Source: an uncultured delta proteobacterium (GTDB lineage Bacteria; RBG-13-61-14; DRUE01). From it: 8,635 nucleotides of DNA. The notes below the pieces were generated by a model. It was not told the DNA's origin, searched no databases, and was given only the letters and a program-made list of their open reading frames with translations. Both the position numbers and the translations under genes were made by a program. This document shows, in pieces, positions 1 through 6,207 of the stretch; position 1 is the stretch's first letter; each line of letters begins with the position of its first letter. The DNA lies in NCBI GenBank assembly GCA_903930515.1, contig CAIYYW010000051.1, positions 1 to 8,635 of the forward strand. Reading direction: 5' to 3'.

Positions 1-1
1 C

Positions 2-163
2 CCGGCCACGGTCAAGGTGGATGTTCGCAAGTTCAAAAAAATGAAAATGCTCGCCATTGACGAGGAGACCTCGCAGAAATACTTTATGTCCTGGATCCCC
101 AAACTGGAAATGAGCCTGAACTTCAATTACGAATATTTTACCTTGGCCGCGGAGAAGCCGTAA
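2..163 (+). CDS. C-terminal fragment of an unidentified protein (5' end outside window)
   Basis: An open frame runs from the window edge (first full codon at 2) to TAA at 161-163 and encodes the last 53 residues of a protein. The fragment is lysine- and methionine-rich near its start (KFKKMKM) and aromatic-rich near its end (FNYEYF). I see no recognisable motif, membrane segment or repeat and do not identify the family. Its codon use resembles that of the genes downstream, and no other frame gives a better explanation for this stretch. It ends 118 nt before the TolC-like gene on the same strand, so it may be the preceding gene of the same operon, but a candidate promoter lies in the gap. It could be the end of a transport or envelope gene working with the TolC protein; only the upstream sequence could show that. 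Confidence 0.6.
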   Translation, partial: PATVKVDVRKFKKMKMLAIDEETSQKYFMSWIPKLEMSLNFNYEYFTLAAEKP

Positions 164-238
164 CCGGCGCCTGTTTTCGCCATTACCAGGAGATGGGGTC
201 GGGTCTAACAGGGTCTGTTGCCGGGAGCGGTTTTTGGA

Positions 239-267
239 TTGACATTTGGGGATTTGGATTGTATTTA
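239..267 (+). promoter_or_regulatory. Candidate sigma-70-like promoter before the TolC-type gene
   Basis: A perfect -35 hexamer TTGACA lies at 239-244. After a 17-nt spacer comes TATTTA (262-267), a poor -10 match; a better TATTAT at 266-271 would need a 21-nt spacer. The surrounding 230-275 stretch is AT-rich compared with the flanking genes. Transcription would start near 274, leaving a very short leader before ATG 282. The call rests on consensus alone and the host sigma factor is unknown. Confidence 0.25.
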
Positions 268-281
268 TTATAGCTGGTCAA

Positions 282-1997
282 ATGAGGTTAAAGAGGGTCC
301 TAGTTACGGCGCTGTTGTTATTCTCGGTTCCGGCTTTCGGGGGAGAGTTGCGGTTGAGCCTTCGCCAGGCGATTGAGCTGGCCTTGATCAACAATCCGGA
401 GTTGCGCAGTTCGCGGCTGGACCTGGAAATCTCGCAGGCGTCTCTGATCCAGACCCGGGCGAATTACGATCCCTACTTTCAAGTCAGTTCCAATTTTTCC
501 CATTCGGAGCAGCCCACCAGCCAGCCGGCCTTCGGGACGGAAAACGAGAATATGAGCGTGAATTTCAGCACCGGGGCCTCCACCCCCTCTGGGGGCAATG
601 TCTCAATTGATTTCCAGAACCAGCAGCAGAAGTCCAATTCCTCGTTCGTGACCTTGAACCCAAGCTGGAATGTCAATTTGGGCCTGAATTTTTCACAGCC
701 GATCTTAAAGGGCGGCCTGATGGACTGGCGCAAGGACGAGATCAAGAAGAAGATGAACGATTACGCTCAGTCCGAGATCAGCCTGAAGGCCAAGGCCCTG
801 GAGATCGCCTCTCGGGTGGAAGACGCTTATTGGTCTTTGGTCCGGGCGAACCTGGAATACGAGATCAGCCAGAAGAGCCTGGAGCGGTCGGAGTCCATGG
901 TCAAGCTGACCGAGGCCCAGGTCCGGAACGGGATCAGCCCCCAGGTGGCCCTTCTCCAGAGCCAGTCCAACCGGGAGGGCGTTCGCGCCAGCCTGTATCA
1001 GGGAGAGGCGGCCTTGCGGAAAGCTGAGAATAATTTGAAGCAACTGCTCTATTTTGAAACCGAGGAGGAGTTGCTTCTGAGCAAGATCATTCCCACCGAC
1101 CAGCCGCGGGTGGAGCAATACCAGTTTGAGCGCGCTAAATTCCTGGAAAACGCCATGTTGAAGAACTATACCATGGAGCAAATGCGCCTGAATACGGATA
1201 GTATGAAGATTTCAAGCCGCCAGAGCAGGAACCAATTGTTTCCGCAACTGGATTTCAACAGCGGGTTCAGCATCGCCGGCCTGGCCGGCGATTCCAAGCC
1301 GAGCACCCAGTTGATCCAGACCGGGTTCGTGATCCCCAATCCCTTTCCGACCCCGCAGCCGTATATGCTGGAATACAGCACGCTTACCCAGGCGGAGAGC
1401 GACCAGGAAGGGGATTATTTTGACGCGGTGAGCCGTCTGCTGGACGGTAATAATTTGAGCTATCAGGTGGGGTTGACCTTCAAGATTCCGATTGGGAACC
1501 GCTCGGCTCAAAGCCAGGCGCGGATGTCGGAATACAACCTTCAGAAAACCGAGCTGGAGTTGGCCCGGCAGCGGCGGATGATCCGGTTCAACCTGGACAG
1601 TCTGCTCGCGGATTTTGAATCCACCTATAAGGCCTGGCAGGCGAGCAAGCTGGCGCGGGAACTGGCGGACAAGAGCTACCAGATTGAGAAGCGCAAGTAT
1701 GAACTGGGGATGAGCACCCAGTATCAGCTCCTGGACCAGGAGCAACAATTTAAAGAAGCGGGAAAGAATGAAATTTCCGCGCTGATTGAATATAATAAAT
1801 CCATCGGAAGGATTAAGCGCGCGGAGCAGGGATATTTGGAGACCGGGGGAATTCCCAGCGTCTCTATGACGGGGATAAACCTCTCCGGGATCTCATCCTC
1901 CAGCGCGCTCAAGGGGCTGCCTTCCAATCTTAGCGGAATGCTCCCGAGCGGGGTTGATGTCAATATGCTGAAAGGTTTGGGGATAAATATACCGTGA
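282..1997 (+). CDS. TolC / OEP-family outer-membrane channel protein
   Basis: Predicted 571-residue member of the outer membrane efflux protein family, which forms trimeric beta-barrel and alpha-barrel conduits for efflux pumps or type I secretion. ATG 282 is preferred over the in-frame TTG at 246 because it gives a clean signal peptide (MRLKRVLVTALLLFSVPAFG). The first half opens with the family signature LSLRQAIELALINNPEL (about residues 26-42). A beta/loop segment follows (about 65-135), then FSQPILKGG, then long helices (about 150-257) containing EDAYWSLV and LLQSQSNREGVR. The second half has a barrel strand YQVGLTFKIPIGNR (about 394-407) and a helical hairpin (about 410-520) with RKYELGMSTQYQLLDQEQ. 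About 45 Ser/Gly/Leu-rich residues extend beyond the usual fold. No adaptor or pump gene is adjacent in the window, so the substrate is unknown. The gene overlaps the next one by 4 nt. Confidence 0.9.
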   Translation: MRLKRVLVTALLLFSVPAFGGELRLSLRQAIELALINNPELRSSRLDLEISQASLIQTRANYDPYFQVSSNFSHSEQPTSQPAFGTENENMSVNFSTGASTPSGGNVSIDFQNQQQKSNSSFVTLNPSWNVNLGLNFSQPILKGGLMDWRKDEIKKKMNDYAQSEISLKAKALEIASRVEDAYWSLVRANLEYEISQKSLERSESMVKLTEAQVRNGISPQVALLQSQSNREGVRASLYQGEAALRKAENNLKQLLYFETEEELLLSKIIPTDQPRVEQYQFERAKFLENAMLKNYTMEQMRLNTDSMKISSRQSRNQLFPQLDFNSGFSIAGLAGDSKPSTQLIQTGFVIPNPFPTPQPYMLEYSTLTQAESDQEGDYFDAVSRLLDGNNLSYQVGLTFKIPIGNRSAQSQARMSEYNLQKTELELARQRRMIRFNLDSLLADFESTYKAWQASKLARELADKSYQIEKRKYELGMSTQYQLLDQEQQFKEAGKNEISALIEYNKSIGRIKRAEQGYLETGGIPSVSMTGINLSGISSSSALKGLPSNLSGMLPSGVDVNMLKGLGINIP

Positions 1998-3703
1998 ACG
2001 GTTTCAAGAAAAATCTTTGGGGCGCATTGGTCCTGGCCGCATTGAGCGTTTCCTGCGGAAAGGTCATCAGCGACAGCAATGAGACTCTCAAGGTCAAGGG
2101 CCTCTGGGACCTGACCGTTTTCCGTTCCGACCCGGATGTGATCAACTACCTGGTGGAGGTGGTTGAGGGCGGCGGAAGCGGCATTGCGGTGATCAAGGTT
2201 TACAGCAACCTGGGGGACAATTCCGGGCCGGATATTGTGAACGCCGGAGCGCCGATCGGGCTGGGCGCCTGCGGAGTGGAATTGACCTTCTCCGACAGCG
2301 TGAGCGGGCCGCTGAGCCTGAACCCCGGGGACCGCTGGAACATCGTGGTCGCGGACAAGATCATTTACGCGCCGGAGGCGGACGCGGATAATCTATCGGT
2401 GGCCGCGATCTCCGCGGGCGGGGCTTATACCTGCCTGGATGCGTCCTGTAATGACGGTCTGTATAATACGATGGTCCCGCTCTCTTATGACGCGAAGGTG
2501 GGGAGCGGCCTGAAGGAATTTGAGCTGCCCCAAGTCAAGGTCAGCCAGACCGACGCCAATTTTTCAGGAACGGTCCCGGAAGAGGCCATCCTTTCGCTCT
2601 GGCTGACGGGTCATCAGCGGAAAGAGGAAATCCAACTTTGCTATAAGCGGAAACTGCATGCGGAACAGGGGACCAATTATTTCCGGGTCCGGCTCGCGGA
2701 CGCGCATAGGTATTTGCTGCTGGAAAACAAGTCCGGGAACAAATTTTCCACTCGGGAGGAAACGGTTTGCCATAGTTTCAGGCCCCAGGCCAAGGAAGTC
2801 CGGATTGACTTCATCTTCGGCCTGTCCAATTTCAACAGCGAGGCCCGGCTGGACGACCTCCGCGAGCGGATCGCAGGCTCCACCGTTTTCAGCTACAACT
2901 TTGAGAGCGGCGACCTGCTCAACGACTTGGGCCCGGGCAAGCTCCGCTGGCAACTCCGGGTCCCCGCCTATCAACAGGGAGACGCCCTGGTCAGCAACTT
3001 ATTGCCCCTGCAAGGGAATTACAGCTTCCGGGCCCTGGGCGGCAGAAGCCTTCCCCTCAACGGCTCAATCCTGGAGCAGTCAAGCACCCAGATGGCCAGC
3101 TTGCTCGGACAGGTTCCCGGGATGAATATTTCCGGGGTGCTGTTGGAAATCTTTGATAATAAAAAAGGCGGTTATTTCTCAACCCTCTCCGGCGCCATTC
3201 AGGGAGAGCAGGCCATCCTCGGAACCTTCACCGGCGAGAAGACGGGCTGCCAGGACCGGGGCCAGTTCATTGTCGCGATCAACCAGGGAAATATTTTCCC
3301 GGTGAACCAACCCTGGACGATGAGCCTGGTGGGCCAGGCCCAGAATTGCCGGAAGGTCGGCAATTTCCGGGAAGCCTTTGTGCCCTTCCGCCCGGTCCAG
3401 AAGGCCGACCGTTTCTATACCAGCGAGACCCTGCCGGTGCTGGACCGGTACTTGAACGCGTATCAGTTGAACGGACGCGAGATCGGGACCGCGCTCTATT
3501 TTATTTTGGAAGATTACAACAAGGTGGACTACCGGAACGCGCTCTTCTCCGGGATCATCAATCCGGTTCCGGACCAGGGCGATTCCACCACGGCTCCTCA
3601 GCCGAATATTGTGGGAACCTTTAACGGCTGGCTGGGATTTAAAAACGATTCCAAATGCCAGGCGAACGGGACTTTCCAGGTTTTTTTCCCAGCCGCCCCA
3701 TGA
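1994..3703 (+). CDS. Large predicted lipoprotein A, paralogue of the next gene
   Basis: 569-residue predicted lipoprotein of no family I recognise. GTG at 1994 overlaps the TolC stop (GTGA), suggesting translational coupling; the upstream Shine-Dalgarno is weak. The N-terminus (MNGFKKNLWGALVLAALSVSC) has a basic start, a hydrophobic core and Cys21 as probable lipidation site, although the usual Leu at -3 is replaced by Ser. The mature part looks beta-rich: WDLTV (38-42), GDRWNIVV (112-119) and VPEEAIL (194-200). An LDDL strand (286-289) followed by FSYNFESG (299-306) resembles the boundary of jelly-roll, carbohydrate-binding-like domains; GGRS lies at 349-352. The C-terminal 200 residues hold two copies of G-x3-G-x(n)-C-x3-G-x-F (410-425 and 541-561) around a W-x5-G-x4-C element (441-452). 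These features recur in order in the next gene, so the two are diverged tandem duplicates. Likely envelope-anchored; function unknown. Confidence 0.8.
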   Translation: MNGFKKNLWGALVLAALSVSCGKVISDSNETLKVKGLWDLTVFRSDPDVINYLVEVVEGGGSGIAVIKVYSNLGDNSGPDIVNAGAPIGLGACGVELTFSDSVSGPLSLNPGDRWNIVVADKIIYAPEADADNLSVAAISAGGAYTCLDASCNDGLYNTMVPLSYDAKVGSGLKEFELPQVKVSQTDANFSGTVPEEAILSLWLTGHQRKEEIQLCYKRKLHAEQGTNYFRVRLADAHRYLLLENKSGNKFSTREETVCHSFRPQAKEVRIDFIFGLSNFNSEARLDDLRERIAGSTVFSYNFESGDLLNDLGPGKLRWQLRVPAYQQGDALVSNLLPLQGNYSFRALGGRSLPLNGSILEQSSTQMASLLGQVPGMNISGVLLEIFDNKKGGYFSTLSGAIQGEQAILGTFTGEKTGCQDRGQFIVAINQGNIFPVNQPWTMSLVGQAQNCRKVGNFREAFVPFRPVQKADRFYTSETLPVLDRYLNAYQLNGREIGTALYFILEDYNKVDYRNALFSGIINPVPDQGDSTTAPQPNIVGTFNGWLGFKNDSKCQANGTFQVFFPAAP

Positions 3704-3706
3704 ACC

Positions 3707-3713
3707 AAAGGAG
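3707..3713 (+). promoter_or_regulatory. Shine-Dalgarno that fixes the start of lipoprotein B
   Basis: AAAGGAG ends 7 nt before ATG 3721. It rules against the in-frame upstream starts at 3655 and 3700, although ATG 3700 overlaps the preceding TGA as ATGA. The start at 3721 also places a lipoprotein signal peptide exactly at the N-terminus. Confidence 0.8.
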
Positions 3714-3720
3714 TAAGAAA

Positions 3721-5397
3721 ATGAAGAAGAGCCTGATCGGCCTGTGGGCGCTTTCCCTGCTGCTCGCTTTTTCCTGCGAACAATCAAGCAGCTCCGGCGG
3801 GGGAATTTTTGGCGCAACAGCAACCGCCGCCACCGAGACCCAGACCTGGAATTTTATGCTCAACCCGATCCTGGGTCTGGAGAAATACTATCTCAAAGTG
3901 GAGATCTCGGGCGGGAACGGATCCGTGATTTCGGCAAGGATGGTCTCGGGCGGGTCCGAGACCGCGTTGGGAAACTTCTCGGTTTTTGACGGCCTGGACC
4001 TTCCCCTTGCCGACAACGGTCCGGTGGTCAAGTTCAGCAATAGCGGCGGGTTCAATTTGGTCGCTCCGGACGAGTGGGTGATTATGGTTGACTCCGGACG
4101 GTTGGTGGGGGTTTTCCCCACCGGGCCGAATACCAGCACGGCCGCGCTTTCGCTGGTGTCGGCGCCGACCCCGGTCAAATGCAAATACGGCCTGTTCACC
4201 GGGTTCCCCAACCTGACCTTCACCCTGGGCGGGGTGCCCCAGAAAATCTCCGCGCTCGGGATGCAGGTGGAATCCAGCGGAAGCCAGGTGCAGGGGGAAA
4301 TCCCGGAGACTTCAATCTTGATGTTCTCCACCGGGTATCCGCTGGTTCCGGGTTCAAGCAAGGTGGTGGAGCAAGGCGATTCCGTGAACGTCAGCTACAC
4401 CCGCGAGGTGGTTTCCGACGGACAGGGCGGGGATTATTTCGCGATGGTCGTGACCAATAACCGGACCAGCCAGGTCCTGGACGGAGTGCAGGCGGCGAGT
4501 GCGGGCAAGACCAGGGTGAGCCAGACCTTCGTTGCCAACGGAGATTTCTTCGGCGTGCAACTGGTCTCGGCCTTGAGCGGGAATCGCGATTCAATCAAGA
4601 TTGACGATTTCCAGGTCAAGATCAATAAGCAGATGGTGTTCCAGGAAAATTTTGAAGGACCCGGTTTGAAGCTCGGGTTTCCTGATTATATCTGGCAAAC
4701 CGCGCAGCCGGCCACGATGCTGGGCTCGGACCAAATCTGCGGACATCATCCCCTGGCGGGGACCCAAAGCTTTTGCTTCAAAGGCGGCCGCAGCTTCTCC
4801 CTTTACGGACAGGGAGCCAGCGTGGGCGGGGTTGAGGGGATGGAGTTCACCTTTGCGGACGGGAATATCGCCCGGAGCTACTTTGTCGGATCCTTTATGG
4901 GGATGCTTTCTGATTCGGTGATGCTCGGGACATATTCGGGAAGGAACTATGACAAGTCCTGCCAGGAACAGGGCGCCTTCATCAACCTGGTCAACTCCAG
5001 CCAGACCCCGGACCTGGAAGGGACCTGGGATTTGAATATCAACGGCGAACTCAAGCGTTGCGATAATCCCGCGGATCAGGGGGCGGTGAAGATCAAGATC
5101 AATGACATTCCGGTCTCGCAGGCCGGTTCCTTTTTCGGAGGAGTCCTGATCGCGCCCGATGTCCCGGATGCCAATGGCAACACCGTCGCCGGCTCGGGAA
5201 TCATCAACGGCCAATCCCTGATCTACACGGTGGCCACCAAGGTTCCCGCCACCGGCTTTTACCGGCTGAGCCTGAACGGGATCGCCGGCGCCAGGCCGAT
5301 CACCGGCCAGGTGATGGGTTGGAGCGCGAGTAACCCGATCTTGCTGTTCCAGACCTGCGACCTGGAAGGAAGCTTTAAACTATCCATTTCGCATTGA
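3721..5397 (+). CDS. Large predicted lipoprotein B, paralogue of the preceding gene
   Basis: 558-residue predicted lipoprotein, start chosen from the AAAGGAG box 7 nt upstream. The signal peptide MKKSLIGLWALSLLLAFSC gives Cys19 as lipidation site, followed by a Ser/Gly linker (22-28). As in lipoprotein A, the lipobox lacks Leu at -3 (Ala here, with Leu at -4). The mature protein parallels its neighbour: TWNF (42-45), DEWVIMV (117-123), IPETSIL (194-200), IDDF (294-297), FQENFEG (307-313), GGRS (355-358), G-x3-G-x(n)-C-x3-G-x-F at 403-420 and 529-552, and W-x5-G-x4-C at 436-447. Identity is otherwise low, so the duplication is old or the pair evolves fast. The IDDF and NFEG elements resemble edges of jelly-roll or lectin-like domains, but I cannot name a family. 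No catalytic motif is visible. It probably shares a transcript with the TolC-type gene; a surface or periplasmic binding or structural role is inference. Confidence 0.8.
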   Translation: MKKSLIGLWALSLLLAFSCEQSSSSGGGIFGATATAATETQTWNFMLNPILGLEKYYLKVEISGGNGSVISARMVSGGSETALGNFSVFDGLDLPLADNGPVVKFSNSGGFNLVAPDEWVIMVDSGRLVGVFPTGPNTSTAALSLVSAPTPVKCKYGLFTGFPNLTFTLGGVPQKISALGMQVESSGSQVQGEIPETSILMFSTGYPLVPGSSKVVEQGDSVNVSYTREVVSDGQGGDYFAMVVTNNRTSQVLDGVQAASAGKTRVSQTFVANGDFFGVQLVSALSGNRDSIKIDDFQVKINKQMVFQENFEGPGLKLGFPDYIWQTAQPATMLGSDQICGHHPLAGTQSFCFKGGRSFSLYGQGASVGGVEGMEFTFADGNIARSYFVGSFMGMLSDSVMLGTYSGRNYDKSCQEQGAFINLVNSSQTPDLEGTWDLNINGELKRCDNPADQGAVKIKINDIPVSQAGSFFGGVLIAPDVPDANGNTVAGSGIINGQSLIYTVATKVPATGFYRLSLNGIAGARPITGQVMGWSASNPILLFQTCDLEGSFKLSISH

Positions 5398-5462
5398 CGG
5401 CAGAATGAGCGGATCAAATAGCTTGAGCCCGGGGCCGGGATCGTTTTGGAAAGGCGGCTGGA

Positions 5463-6164
5463 GTGAATAAAAAGTTCCTGGCCGGTTTGATCGCCCTAAT
5501 TCTCCTGGGAGCGCTGATTATCATCAGCTATTTCGCCAGGCCCTATTTGAAGCAGGGACGGGTTTCGCGCCTGGAGAAAAACGCGGAAAAGGAGATTGCC
5601 CGGGGAGAATTGATTGACGCGGAAATCCTGATCCGCAAGGCCCTGGAGCTTAAGCCCTCTGACTCCGGCCTTCATTTCAAGCTCGGCAAGATCCTGGAAC
5701 AGGAAGGGGTTTTCGATCAGGCCCGGGAGCAGTATTCCCGGGCGCGCCAAGGGGGCCAAAGCCCGGAAGCCGGATACCAGGTCGGGGTGATGTCATATAA
5801 AATGGGGAAACCGGAAGAGGCGGAAAAAATCTTTTCCGAAAACCTCGCCGGATGGCCCAACCATCTTCCCACCTTGTATCAGTTGGGATGGCTGATGGCC
5901 CGCCAGGGGAAATGCCCGGAAGCCATCGCATATTTTGAAAGGATCGTCGGGATCAAGCCCAACGAGGCCGAAGCCTATAACAACCTCGGCTATTGCTTAT
6001 ATACCATGGACCAGCCGGAAAAGGCCAGAGATCTGTTCAAGCGCGCCCTGGAGCTAAAGCCCGACCTGGATTCCGCCAAGAAAAGCCTTGAGACCATTGA
6101 CGCGGACCTGGCCGGAAACCCCCAACCCGGAAACACCGTGGAACCCTGTCCGGAATGCAAATAA
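5463..6164 (+). CDS. Membrane-anchored TPR-repeat protein
   Basis: 233 residues starting at GTG 5463; there is no usable ATG nearby, and GGAAAGG lies 8 nt upstream. One hydrophobic helix (about residues 6-24, FLAGLIALILLGALIIISY) follows a short basic N-terminus, fitting an uncleaved anchor with the rest on the far side of the inner membrane. Five consecutive 34-residue tetratricopeptide repeats fill about 34-203, with signatures such as ALELKPSDSG, GKPEEAEKIF, GKCPEAIAYFERIVGIKPNEAEAYNNLGYCLY and KARDLFKRALELKPD. TPR superhelices bind protein partners and often scaffold envelope assembly or export complexes. The tail is Pro/Asn-rich and ends in CPECK, a CxxC-like pair. It follows lipoprotein B after 65 nt with no clear terminator, so it may belong to the same unit. 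The partner is unknown; a link to the lipoproteins is inferred from position only. Confidence 0.88.
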   Translation: MNKKFLAGLIALILLGALIIISYFARPYLKQGRVSRLEKNAEKEIARGELIDAEILIRKALELKPSDSGLHFKLGKILEQEGVFDQAREQYSRARQGGQSPEAGYQVGVMSYKMGKPEEAEKIFSENLAGWPNHLPTLYQLGWLMARQGKCPEAIAYFERIVGIKPNEAEAYNNLGYCLYTMDQPEKARDLFKRALELKPDLDSAKKSLETIDADLAGNPQPGNTVEPCPECK

Positions 6165-6207
6165 TACAAGATGGCCCTAATAAAATATCGGGATAAGGAG
6201 AAAAGAG

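Noticed and set aside
196-235. Small hairpin AACAG-GGT-CTGTT (207-219) and GGGTC repeats (196, 201, 211) before a T-run, as terminator or operator
   Set aside because: The stem is only 5 bp, the T-run starts 11 nt after it, and the repeats are too short and irregular to support a regulatory call.
246-281. TTG start at 246 for the TolC-type gene
   Set aside because: It places 12 hydrophobic residues before a complete, typical signal peptide that begins at ATG 282.
705-1181. Long antisense open frame inside the TolC-type gene
   Set aside because: It lies wholly opposite a well-supported gene and has no recognisable domain; it is a by-product of codon bias.
3655-3720. Upstream in-frame starts (3655, 3700) for lipoprotein B
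   Set aside because: The strong AAAGGAG box and the lipoprotein signal peptide both point to ATG 3721.
3179-3823. Antisense open frame of 214 codons across the lipoprotein A/B junction
   Set aside because: It runs opposite two signal-peptide-bearing genes, has no motif, and is explained by codon bias.
4591-5214. Antisense open frame of 207 codons inside lipoprotein B
   Set aside because: No family features; the sense strand has paralogue support from lipoprotein A.
5398-5462. Terminator or promoter in the gap before the TPR gene (GC-rich CCCGGGGCCGGG)
   Set aside because: It is a short self-complementary GC run without a following T-tract, and no paired -35/-10 elements are visible.
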